This document shows, one piece after another, positions 35,054 through 44,007 of a stretch of DNA of 64,000 bases (positions are counted from its first letter, which is position 1; the number at the start of each line of letters is the position of its first letter). Origin of the DNA: Verrucomicrobiota bacterium (GTDB taxonomy: Bacteria > Verrucomicrobiota > Verrucomicrobiia > Opitutales > Opitutaceae); the NCBI GenBank assembly GCA_016721945.1, contig JADKHC010000008.1:123870-187869 (forward strand). Reading direction: 5' to 3'. The position numbers and the translations under genes were made by a program. Below the pieces are notes generated by a model, which had not been told where the DNA came from, made no database searches, and worked only from the letters and a program-made list of their open reading frames with translations.

Positions 35054-36324
35054 CGCCAAGCACCGCCACAGTCACCCCGCCTTCCCTGCTGATCGTCGAT
35101 GACGAACCCATTGTGCTGGCCGCGCTTAAGGAAACCCTCGAGCGTGAAAAATACCACGTCGTCGCCACCACCAGCGCGTTGAAGGCCCTTGAGATTCTGC
35201 GCGATCGCGAGTTTGCCGTCATCATTTCCGACCAGCGCATGCCTGAGATGCTCGGCCTCGATTTCCTCATCGAGAGCAAAAAACTCCGCCCCCTCTGCTC
35301 GCGCATCCTCATCACCGCCGTCCTCTCGCTGCCCACCATCGTGGACGCGATCAACAAGGGAGAAATCTTCCGTTTTGTCGCTAAGCCTTGGTTACGCGAA
35401 GAACTAACCGCCACCGTTAAAAACGCGATCAACCGCTACGAGCTCATCGTTAAAAACGACCATCTCACCGCCGAGACCCAGCGCCTTAACCAACAACTCA
35501 CCGCCGCCAACGACGCGCTCAACGAACAGGTTAAAAATCTCGAAGCCCAAAAGCGCGAACTCGACCAGGCCAATCGCGAACTCGCCATCAGTTACGAGCA
35601 CTCGCTCGACCTTTGCACCCGCATTCTCACCACCTACGATCCACTCCGCGGCGGCCAGACCAAGGCCATGGTCGAGATCGCCAAAAAGATGGCTGAGACC
35701 GAGCACTTTAACGACGACGAACGCCACGCACTTCGCGCCAGCGCCTGGCTCTGCGACCTCGGCCTTATCGGCGTGCCGCGCGACCTGCTGCGCAATTTCC
35801 GCAGCGCCCCTGAACGCCTCAGCGAACGCGAACTCAGCACCATCCAGAGTCACCCGATTTACAGCCAGACCCTCGCCTCGTTTGTCGATAGCCATGCTTC
35901 GGTCGGAGAAACCATCCGCGCCCACCACGAACGTTTCGACGGGCAAGGCTATCCCGACGGCCTCAGCGGCATGAATATTCCTTGGACTGCGCGCTGCCTT
36001 GCTGTTGCCGTTTGGTTCATCGAATGCGGCCTCCTCAAAGAGCAAGCCATCGAATCCGTCGTCGCCGAATCCGGCAACGCCCTCGATCCGGAAGCCGTCC
36101 GCCTTTTCCTGAAAGTTACCCACCTGCTCCAACTCCCGCGCCAGGTGAAGGAAATCCTCCTCGAAGAACTCACTCCCGGAATGATCCTCGCCAACGGACT
36201 CTACAGCCCACACGGACTGCTTCTGGTCGGGGAAGGCCAAAGCCTCAGCCCCGCGATGATCTCGAAGATCAGAAATCACAACCTGATCGACCCCATCAGC
36301 CAACGCCTCCTGGTGTATTCCTGA
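35050..36324 (+). CDS. Response regulator with degenerate HD-GYP domain (RpfG-like)
   Basis: The receiver domain (residues 10-130, phospho-acceptor D61 in SDQRMPEM) is followed by a coiled coil (135-185) and an HD-GYP-type domain (190-350). GYP is intact (HHERFDGQGYPDGLSG, residues 292-307), and H268 is kept. The namesake HD is replaced by C235-D236 (LCDLGLIGVP versus HDIGKIG), and the earlier metal histidine appears absent (GGQTKAMVEIA). Cyclic-di-GMP hydrolysis is doubtful; binding or signalling by contact is possible. The 4-bp ATGA overlap with the kinase-like gene implies they work together. Confidence 0.85.
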   Translation: MTPSTATVTPPSLLIVDDEPIVLAALKETLEREKYHVVATTSALKALEILRDREFAVIISDQRMPEMLGLDFLIESKKLRPLCSRILITAVLSLPTIVDAINKGEIFRFVAKPWLREELTATVKNAINRYELIVKNDHLTAETQRLNQQLTAANDALNEQVKNLEAQKRELDQANRELAISYEHSLDLCTRILTTYDPLRGGQTKAMVEIAKKMAETEHFNDDERHALRASAWLCDLGLIGVPRDLLRNFRSAPERLSERELSTIQSHPIYSQTLASFVDSHASVGETIRAHHERFDGQGYPDGLSGMNIPWTARCLAVAVWFIECGLLKEQAIESVVAESGNALDPEAVRLFLKVTHLLQLPRQVKEILLEELTPGMILANGLYSPHGLLLVGEGQSLSPAMISKIRNHNLIDPISQRLLVYS

Positions 36325-36410
36325 GACGCACCAGAAGTCCGAACGTGCTGTCGCAGATTGCTCATTCCCTTGCACCAAACCACTCACATTATCCTTAATT
36401 CCGCAGCTGA

Positions 36411-36538
36411 AACCACTAATTTTCGCTAATTGGCTCTAAATAAGAGATATAGATAAAAATAACTTTTCACCTTTCAGGTGAACTCCGTTGCTGCCCGGAC
36501 CGGTGGCTAACCTCCGAAATTAGCGGTGATTAGCGGTT
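36411..36538. repeat. Inverted repeat pair with AATTAGCG arms
   Basis: The left arm AACCACTAATTTTCGCTAAT (from 36411) pairs with the right arm AATTAGCGGTGATTAGCGGT (from 36518), separated by about 86 nt that include a small TTCACCT/AGGTGAA hairpin. It lies in the gap after the HD-GYP gene and may help terminate transcription. The remaining bases up to 36731 hold no confident gene; an 88-codon minus-strand frame (36554-36820) overlaps the next gene and may be its shifted tail. Confidence 0.6.
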
Positions 36539-36731
36539 AAACAACTGCTGTTTTTAGGATGATGGTTTGATTCCTTTTATGTCTTGGGGGCCACCGGAAG
36601 AGAAACCTTCGAAAGAAGTCATGCTTTTAATATTATAGGTGACCGCCATGGACAGGGCAGTGGGAAGGGAACCAAGGCCGATACAAACAAGATCAAAGAA
36701 CCTAACCTCTTGGTTGGTTTTGTATCTCGTT

Positions 36732-38190
36732 TCAGGGCGGAAGTAATCGTTTATATACTGGATCATTCGGGGCACGGGCACGGATTTGAGCGACAGCACT
36801 ATCACGCACAAATTTATCATGGTGCTTCAGCGCGAGTTCAATCACTGCCAAGGCGTCTGGATGCCCCATGCTAAAGCAAGGGGTGTGCCCGGGCAGAAGG
36901 TAGGGAATAATGCCAGCAAATGCCTTGTTGTGTGGCGATGCCGGGGGTTGAGACAATAGAAGCGTCACAAGCTTACTATCTCTTATATCAGGCGCGAGGC
37001 CGTTGTTGCTTAGCAAATCGAAAAGAGCAGGCAGCAAAGCGTCGATTGCCTTTCGCTCATTGGCTGTAAAACTATGTTCCCCTGTCACCAGCATACAAAG
37101 TTCGTTGAAGGCGGACTTCCTTGCCTCCAAATCAACGTCGGTAGCCGATATAGAGCAATGTATTACCGCTAAATTCGCCGAGGGACCCCAATCTGTTCGG
37201 GGTTGTTCAAATAGCTTTTTCCAAATTGAGGTAACCCAACCTGTGGAGTAAATAGCGGCAGCCCGTTCTCCATCTTTTAGCTTGGAAATGGTTTCCAGTA
37301 GAAATTTCCGTACAGCATCGGAGGGGATGCTGTGTTTGTTGGCACGAAAATGAGCGCCCATTGTGGCGCATACACTAAGCAGCCTCGACGGTTCCGTTTC
37401 CTCAGAAATCATGGCCAAAGTCACATCGATAGTTTTTGGATTACTGATGATAAATTCAGCGATGAATCACGCCGGCAATTTCCGCCGGCAATTTCTTATA
37501 GCATTCAAACACTTGCCGCATATGATCAAGTCGCGCATATCTGGCCTGTGCAAATATATCTCTAGCGAGTTTGGGTTGTTCTTGGATACGCTCTTGTATT
37601 ATCATCCAGAAGCGGTCTGTATAAACATCCGCCCGGAGTGCCTTAAGTGTGGCCGTGAAATCGCCGTCAACTCCCGAGGTTCCATTCTTCAAGATATAAG
37701 AAAGCGGAGCATAGTCGCCGAACCAAGGCTGTGATTCAAGCGCCACTGCGATCGCTTTCCTGGTTTTATTATCTAGCGTTGGGAGTCTATTGGTTAGCTC
37801 TGCTTGGAGTTCTTCAATACCCAAGGCGGCAACAATTACCCACCCGAACACTTCGGAATCACTTCCGGGCTTGGCTTGGCTCAAAGCACTAACAAAGCTT
37901 TTCAGATCATTGAGAGCCTGCCCCAGGGATAGCGGCGAATGCGTTTCTTCTGCATTGTAAAACCGGAGCTCATCTAGCCTTGCGAGCCTCCCAATTCCCG
38001 CTTTAATTGACGCGTCTAAACGCTGATTATGACGATCCGAATAATTGGCCACGCTTTCTGATTTTACTACAAACTCATCACCTACAGGAACTGCTCCCAA
38101 ACCGTAAACAGCCGCTTCTCCACCCCTCCCTCCCCAACTCTCCCACATACGTAGTGTGGAGTGAGAGGTTATACCGTTTGAATTCAACAA
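36732..38190 (-). pseudogene. Unknown helical-repeat protein, frameshifted
   Basis: Two adjacent frames (38190-37456 and 37424-36732) look like one protein of about 485 aa. The second frame is open upstream through AEFIISNPKTIDVTLAM to near 37460, exactly where the first ends at GVIHR. The second half resembles HEAT/ARM-like alpha repeats (DALAVIELALKHHDKFVRDS), but no family is identified. The start is a TTG at 38188-38190; an ATG at 38148 is an alternative. Base composition is AT-richer than the neighbours. Confidence 0.5.
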
Positions 38191-38289
38191 TCTTCTATCG
38201 GCAATCCGGGTTTCCGTGGTTAGACGCAGATCAAGACTGATTAGTAATTTTGCCTCATTACAGCGGGCTGCGCATGCGGCCGGCCTTCT

Positions 38290-39003
38290 TCAAGAGAGCG
38301 AGTAGGTATTATGTGTCGGGCGTGTATCTGTATCGACGGTGCAAAACAATGCCCGCCTTTCCATTTCGCCGACCGGAGGGCCGAACGCGATTTGATAGCC
38401 GGGTGGCACTATTATGCGTTTAGCCAGTGTACTGAAAATTAGATCATCGTAGTCCGTGCGGTTGTTGGAGGAATTGTAGATACGAATCCAACGCGAAGCC
38501 TGTTTGCATCTTATTGCATCTAGTTCCGGCACTGCAGATTCATATATCTTCCAGAGATCAACTTCCTTGGCGTGGCCGAAAAACGCTTGTATATGAAAAA
38601 CACACCGATTGTCCGGTGCGCCAGCCTTAAGCGCGTCAACTTCGGCCTGCATGGCCCGTACTAGCTTATCATTTATCCGAGCGCGAAGGAGCCCTACCTC
38701 TTTCGCCATGTCGATTCCCTGCGAATCCTTCGAGCTGGAAGCGTTCTCGGAAACTTCTTTCCAGGCGTTCGAGGGTTTGATCGTATATGATGGAGGCTTC
38801 TTTATATGTTTATCGTTTAAGAGCTTCGTAATCTCCACCAACCACGATTCCGCGAGCTGCAGCTCTTCCTTCGGCGTGCGTGGCTTTGGATTGACTGTCG
38901 CTGCTTTCGCGGCACTTGCTCCAGGAGATTTATCCCTAAGTCCGTAAAACGCAATTATGCCAATGGTTAGCAGCACCACGCCTATATAGAGGTATTTCTT
39001 CAT
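38290..39003 (-). CDS. Hypothetical membrane-anchored protein
   Basis: A 237-aa protein with an N-terminal hydrophobic helix (residues 4-22) followed by a charged, probably periplasmic region. No known domain is seen. Two cysteines (NRCVFH and IRCKQAS) are present. It lies upstream of the helical-repeat gene on the same strand with a 99-bp gap and shares its AT-rich composition, so the two probably arrived together. Confidence 0.6.
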   Translation of the reverse strand: MKKYLYIGVVLLTIGIIAFYGLRDKSPGASAAKAATVNPKPRTPKEELQLAESWLVEITKLLNDKHIKKPPSYTIKPSNAWKEVSENASSSKDSQGIDMAKEVGLLRARINDKLVRAMQAEVDALKAGAPDNRCVFHIQAFFGHAKEVDLWKIYESAVPELDAIRCKQASRWIRIYNSSNNRTDYDDLIFSTLAKRIIVPPGYQIAFGPPVGEMERRALFCTVDTDTRPTHNTYSLS

Positions 39004-39787
39004 TTTCTGTTCTTCTGATCGAATTATTAACCGGGCCTGTACGGAATTGAGTGGGGTGATTTCCCGCCGCAGTCCGGCGGGCTACGAGCCTGAGGCTGTA
39101 GGGACGAGTTGGTTAGTTAAGAATCGCACAGGAAAAGTAAATACTGGGTTTTTCAAATGTGCGTATTATTCGGCTCACGTGCGCCAACCGGACCGGAAAG
39201 CACTTGTGGAAGACCGCCTGCAAGCACGGTCTGCAAATCAAGCAAAGCCACGAACATGTCGGCCCGCGACTGCCCTTCCAGCGTAGCGGGCTCAAAGGTG
39301 CGGCACTGTTAACAGCCTGCTCTGCGTTACCGCGGTAAAACTCCAGAAGCAGCTCGGCTTCATTTTACACCTTTGTCCAAGACTATGCGCTCTGCCCAGG
39401 GCGCCTTGCCGCCGAGTTTACGATTTTCGCCAGCAGTCGCTGCAGACCGACTTTTCAGTCCCGACTCGTTATCTTTGTGTTCTCTGCGAAGTTTTTAGGG
39501 TGTTTCAAACCACCCTAATATCACCTCCCCTGCGAATAGAAAGGCGTGGGCCCCATGATCCACCCGCTCATTTCCCCGATTCCGGCCCAAGCAACTACTC
39601 GACGCAGCTAGGGCCATAGAGATGCCCATCGTTCTCGCGATTTATATTTGGGCTCGGCTCAAGTTTTCTCACCCCGCGCCGAAATCTTAAGCACGTGGCA
39701 CGACATCGGTCATGCTAGCCCATGCATCCTCTTCAAAACACCTCTATCCGCTCGTTGCAGCTCCGAGGCAAGACCCCTTGTTGAACC
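39004..39787. other. Long non-coding stretch before cheD
   Basis: No credible gene is seen in 784 bp. There are short hairpins, for example TTAGGGTG (39496-39503) with CACCCTAA (39512-39519), and fragments resembling intergenic repeats such as CCGCCGCAGTCCGGCGG near 39064. No T-run follows any of them. Confidence 0.45.
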
Positions 39788-40309
39788 ATGGCAGGCGCAC
39801 CTAGCATCGGAGCACTTTTCTCTCAACGCGTCGTCATCGGCGTGGGCGACATGGCTGTGTCCAACAACAGCATCGTTACCCTCAGCACGTACGCACTTGG
39901 TTCCTGTGTCGGCGTGATCGCCTACGATCCGGCATCCAAAGCCGGCGGCATCCTCCACCTGATGCTACCCGATTCGACTATTTCCCCGGACAAAGCCACG
40001 AAGCAGCCCGCCATGTTTGCCGACACCGGCCTGCCGCTACTCTTCAAGGGCCTGCTCGGTGTGCGCGCGGATCGCGCCCGGACCCGCCTCTTTATCGCCG
40101 GTGGCGCCAGTGTACTCAACGGTGCCGATCCCTTTAAAATCGGCGAACGCAACAGCGCCGCCGTCGTGAAATTTCTAAAAGCCAACAGCTACAGCATCGT
40201 TGGTCAGGACCTCGGCGGAAACGTCAACCGCACCGTCCACCTAGAAGTTGGCACCGGCAAAGTCAGCATGAAGATGCCCGACCGCACCGAGAATTTCTCC
40301 CTCGGCTAA
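39788..40309 (+). CDS. cheD: Chemoreceptor glutamine deamidase CheD
   Basis: Deamidates glutamines on chemoreceptors; in some bacteria it also interacts with CheC. The catalytic cysteine is C40 (ALGSCVGV) and the histidine H57 (GGILHLMLP). The C-terminal DLGGNVNRTVHLEVGTG is typical. Length 173 aa. It stands alone, 3.5 kb from cheRB, with its own long leader region. Confidence 0.93.
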   Translation: MAGAPSIGALFSQRVVIGVGDMAVSNNSIVTLSTYALGSCVGVIAYDPASKAGGILHLMLPDSTISPDKATKQPAMFADTGLPLLFKGLLGVRADRARTRLFIAGGASVLNGADPFKIGERNSAAVVKFLKANSYSIVGQDLGGNVNRTVHLEVGTGKVSMKMPDRTENFSLG

Positions 40310-40321
40310 ACCACTCGCCAC

Positions 40322-41467
40322 CTACAACGGTAGCAGCTCGATCCCGTTCGGACAACGGCCGACGCGATTCGTAAACTGGCTCTGACAACGCGGGCAATAC
40401 GCGCAACTCCCCGCGCTATCCCGCTTCGGCGTCGCCAACAGCTCCGCTTCGGCCACCCCACGCTGCGCCAAAAGTCGCCCGATCTCGCCACCGATGCGTT
40501 CCCGCATCCACGAACCAATCGCCGCAGCTAATTCCGGCCGCTCCAAACGCCCGCCCAGCAACGGCCAGCGTAAATCCGCCACCGCCTGGCGCGCGTACTC
40601 GATGAAATCCGCCTTGCTCGCAGCCACGGCCAGCCACGCGAGCGGATGCGCCTGCTGAAAAAATTCCGCGCCTATGCGCGAGCGCAACCTATAAGCCTGC
40701 GGCGGCAGCAACAACGCGCTGAACAGTAAACTGAACCGCGCCTCTCCCCGCTTGGGCAACAACCGCCGGTGTACCCGCCAGCCCATCACCACAATACAGA
40801 GATGCAACCCGACCAGATACAGTCCGAGCAACGGCAACACCCGGCCCAATCTTGCCGCCAGCTCGGCACTCAGCGGCAGCATGCCGCCAAACAACACGTA
40901 AGCCGACAACACTGCCGACAACGAATAACCTAAACTTGCCCATATCGCCAAAGCACTGGTTCTTCCTAGTAAAACTGTTCGTTGCCGCAGCAGATGCGCC
41001 GGGCGAAACCAACAGGCCATCCGGCCAGCCAGCCAGACCGCCCGCGCCTCTGGCGTGCGATTCTTGCAGCCATCGATCAACGCCCGCATGCCCGCCAGCG
41101 TGGTGAAAGGAGTAACCGGACAAAACTCCTGCCCGTTGATAAAAATACGTCCGCTCTTTTGTGCGAGTTCACGAACTTCTTCCCAGCGCCAAACTTGCCC
41201 CTGCACCATGCTCGGAACCGGCCGACCGGCCGATCCCACCGGGATATTCGTCAAACCCTCGGGTGAGAAAGCAACGGGCGGATCTTCCGTCCGCACATGC
41301 CAGGCCGAAGGCAAAATCGCGACAGGCGCGATTGCCGCATGATGGACCGTCGCGTCACCGCGTCCGCAGGCCCGACTCAACACAAAGCGGGCCTTGCGGC
41401 CCGCTTTCACACAGTCGGCAAAGTACCAAAACCAGAACGCGGCTATAACCAGCCACCACTCAGACAT
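40322..41467 (-). CDS. Membrane protein with C-terminal zinc-ribbon-like motif
   Basis: A 381-aa protein of unknown function. One N-terminal helix (residues 4-18) and three or four central helices (about 165-235) are hydrophobic. The C-terminus has CAYCPRCQ and a later GRCPNG, which could form a zinc ribbon, though only four cysteines are available. It converges on cheD and is followed upstream by the DUF2167 gene on the same strand. Confidence 0.6.
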   Translation of the reverse strand: MSEWWLVIAAFWFWYFADCVKAGRKARFVLSRACGRGDATVHHAAIAPVAILPSAWHVRTEDPPVAFSPEGLTNIPVGSAGRPVPSMVQGQVWRWEEVRELAQKSGRIFINGQEFCPVTPFTTLAGMRALIDGCKNRTPEARAVWLAGRMACWFRPAHLLRQRTVLLGRTSALAIWASLGYSLSAVLSAYVLFGGMLPLSAELAARLGRVLPLLGLYLVGLHLCIVVMGWRVHRRLLPKRGEARFSLLFSALLLPPQAYRLRSRIGAEFFQQAHPLAWLAVAASKADFIEYARQAVADLRWPLLGGRLERPELAAAIGSWMRERIGGEIGRLLAQRGVAEAELLATPKRDSAGSCAYCPRCQSQFTNRVGRCPNGIELLPL

Positions 41468-41479
41468 AGCAGTACAGCC

Positions 41480-42403
41480 TCAATCCACCTTCTCCTTGCC
41501 GAGGATTTTCTTCCAGAGTTTGACGATACCAGCACCCAGCGCCACCACGCCGATAATGATCGCCTTGCCCATCTTCGCGAAAACCGCGCCCAGCTTGCCT
41601 AAAAGCCCCAGCTTCGCCGCGGCCACGCCTGCGCCACCGACCACCAACGCAGCCAGACCGTATTTGGCGACCTTATCGCCAGATCTAAATTCAGCATAAG
41701 TCGAACCCGGCAGATAACTAAAGCCCGCCAGCAATTGATCGGCTTTCGCTTCCTGACTCGCAAACTGATCGTAATCGCCAACCAACGTCACTTTCATGAC
41801 GCCACCACGGCCCAGGAACCGAATACTCTCGTTAATGCCGATCGACTTATACTGATCGCTCGATGAGGAAATCTTGATGGCCCACTTCAGATTATGGGTC
41901 TTTTCGTCGTAACCGGGCTTCGTCGCCCAACCCTGCAGTTTAAGCTCATCCCAACCCCTTTCCTTGCGGCTCTCATTGGCGGCACTCTGCCCCTCGTCCA
42001 AGGTTTTGTAGAGCTTATCGGCGTCGAGATTGGCCTTTTCGTCATCCTTCACATAGCCGACATCGTCAAAATCGAAAAACAACAACCAACGCTCAGGGGA
42101 AAGGATTACGCCCACCTCTTTGCCATTGCGCGAATTTTGCGTCATCGCAAAAAACTTATCGAGCGAATCGGGCCCCACGAACGCGTACCCCTCGGGCAAT
42201 TTCACCTCCGCAACCTTGCCCAACTTAACCACAGCCGGACCGTGCGTGAGCTTGAGATCGGGAATCTCAATTTTTTTAGGTGCGTCAGCTTGTTCGGCCG
42301 CCGGAGCAGGCTGATTTTGCGCGCGCAAACTTGAGTTGAAACTAACCAAGGCCGCCAAAGCGAACAAAGCAGCCGCGAGGGATTTAGTGATTGGGGATTT
42401 CAT
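41480..42403 (-). CDS. DUF2167 family membrane protein
   Basis: A 307-aa protein with a signal peptide (cleavage near residue 28), an extracytoplasmic domain matching DUF2167 (LPEGYAFVG and SPERWLLFFDFDDVGYVKD are typical), and C-terminal hydrophobic helices (about residues 245-295). Function of the family is unknown. It ends 12 bp before the membrane protein gene at 40322-41467, so the two form a likely operon. Confidence 0.82.
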   Translation of the reverse strand: MKSPITKSLAAALFALAALVSFNSSLRAQNQPAPAAEQADAPKKIEIPDLKLTHGPAVVKLGKVAEVKLPEGYAFVGPDSLDKFFAMTQNSRNGKEVGVILSPERWLLFFDFDDVGYVKDDEKANLDADKLYKTLDEGQSAANESRKERGWDELKLQGWATKPGYDEKTHNLKWAIKISSSSDQYKSIGINESIRFLGRGGVMKVTLVGDYDQFASQEAKADQLLAGFSYLPGSTYAEFRSGDKVAKYGLAALVVGGAGVAAAKLGLLGKLGAVFAKMGKAIIIGVVALGAGIVKLWKKILGKEKVD

Positions 42404-42520
42404 CGGAAAATTCGGGTGAAATATTTATTGGGCAGGACAGCCGAAAGAAAATGCAGCCCCGGCACGTTTGTCGATACTGAGTGTTGTAATACCAACAGCC
42501 CCAAGCTATCAGACTTTGAA

Positions 42521-42591
42521 CAGAAGATAACAAAGAGAACGAAGGCCTGCTGGTACTTCCTGGATCTCTTCGTTACCTTCGTTTTCTTCTG
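42521..42591. repeat. Intergenic palindrome related to the purL inserts
   Basis: Left arm 42521-42544 begins CAGAAGATAACAAAGAGAAC; right arm 42568-42591 ends CCTTCGTTTTCTTCTG. The 24-nt left arm differs from the corresponding arm of the first purL insert only by transitions (R for R, Y for Y), so they belong to one family. The rest of the 398-bp gap before holA (42404-42801) holds no gene. Confidence 0.75.
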
Positions 42592-42801
42592 AAAAATTCC
42601 AGAATTCAGACCAGACAAGATCAACTTTAGTATAAAAACATAGGGTCATTGTTGTAACAAAATCGCCAGAACACCCCGCCCACAACCTCCCACCGCACCT
42701 ATAACCAACCAGAAAAGCGTCCAGCAATACCACGGTCACTTGAGAACTTGACTTGATGCTTTGCAAACGAAGGGAGGGACAATCCGCCCTGCCCCGGAAA
42801 T

Positions 42802-43914
42802 TCACGCCAAACACCGCACCGCCATCTCACGCAGCACCTCTTCGGCTTCGTCGGGGCGGCGGATGATTTCTTCGAAAGCCACGATAAACTCCTGCTGGTT
42901 ATCGATCAGGCGACGCAACGTCGGCAGCTTCGCGCTGCTGGCGAGTTTGCCGAGATACCACGGATTTTGCGTGAAAAGATTGTACGAGCTCTTCTCCGTC
43001 GCACCGACGAAGTGCGGGCCGTGCGTCGCAGCGGCTCGGTCGAAACCGCTTTTGTCGAGACCGCGCGGGCCGAGTTTGACCTCGCCCGAATCGATCAGCG
43101 CGCGGATCTGGAGGAGGATGCGGTTGCGATTTTGCAGCGCCGAGATGATCGGGCGCGCATCGCCGCCAGTGAAAAAATGATGCTCGAGCGCACGCAGCGT
43201 CCACTTGAGATCGCCGCTGAAAAACGCCTCTGCCGCCTCGAAGAAATCGCCCTCGGCGACGTTGGGAGTGAGTTCGGCGACGGCGGCCTCTTCGATGATT
43301 TTAGCGTCGCCAATGTAGGCCGTGAGTTTGTGCGTTTCCTCGATGAGCAGGCGCGTGTTGGCGCCGACTTTGGCGAGCAGGAGCTCCAACGCACCCTCAC
43401 CAAACGACACGCCTAAAATATCCGCTTCGGCCAGCACGACGCTCGCGAGCGCCTGAGCCGCGCCTTCGCCCTCGCCGCCGATCACGGTGAAGTCGGCGTT
43501 TTTCTCGCACCATTTCGGGAATGCCCGACGGCGGTCCACCGGCGCAGCGGTCACCACCACGGCCACATCGGCCGGATTGATCGCGGCCAGAATCGCTTGC
43601 AAGTCCTCGACGAGCTTCAGCGTGCTCTCGGCGCGACCCGTCACGGTGTCGGCAAGGAAGTTCACATCCTTCAGCCAAACGACTCGCCGACCACCGAACA
43701 TCGACACAGTTTGCACACTTTCACGAAACCGGTTTATTGCGGTTTCCACTTCCCCCACATTATTCGAAAACCCACTTAAGACTTCGCGCGAGAACTCATC
43801 GGTTACATCGCGTGCGAGTTCGTCAAAACGCTCCTTCCCCAGCCGGTTGACAAGAAAATCATCCGGTCCGCAGACAAAAATGAACGGTTTTGCTTCTGGC
43901 ACGTCGATGACCAT
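42802..43914 (-). CDS. holA: DNA polymerase III delta subunit
   Basis: Clamp-loader subunit that opens the beta clamp. The N-terminal domain starts FIFVCGPDDFLVNR, and the three-domain HolA layout continues with LLIEETHKLTAYIG and the C-terminal LRALEHHFFTGGDARPIISAL. I chose the ATG at 43912-43914 (MVIDVPEAKPF) over a start 15 codons earlier. Length 370 aa, slightly longer than the E. coli 343. Confidence 0.88.
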   Translation of the reverse strand: MVIDVPEAKPFIFVCGPDDFLVNRLGKERFDELARDVTDEFSREVLSGFSNNVGEVETAINRFRESVQTVSMFGGRRVVWLKDVNFLADTVTGRAESTLKLVEDLQAILAAINPADVAVVVTAAPVDRRRAFPKWCEKNADFTVIGGEGEGAAQALASVVLAEADILGVSFGEGALELLLAKVGANTRLLIEETHKLTAYIGDAKIIEEAAVAELTPNVAEGDFFEAAEAFFSGDLKWTLRALEHHFFTGGDARPIISALQNRNRILLQIRALIDSGEVKLGPRGLDKSGFDRAAATHGPHFVGATEKSSYNLFTQNPWYLGKLASSAKLPTLRRLIDNQQEFIVAFEEIIRRPDEAEEVLREMAVRCLA

Positions 43915-44007
43915 GCAAGCCGCGATGTTTTGAACAAGATTTAATCTCCCGCACTTCATCTCGCCCCATCACCCCACAACGTCAGCCATCCCAGCCTGTC
44001 CCGCCCC

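Noticed and set aside
39047..39286. 79-codon plus-strand frame in the gap before cheD
   Set aside because: It runs through repeat-like sequence, has no ribosome site or family match, and its codon use is unlike the neighbours.
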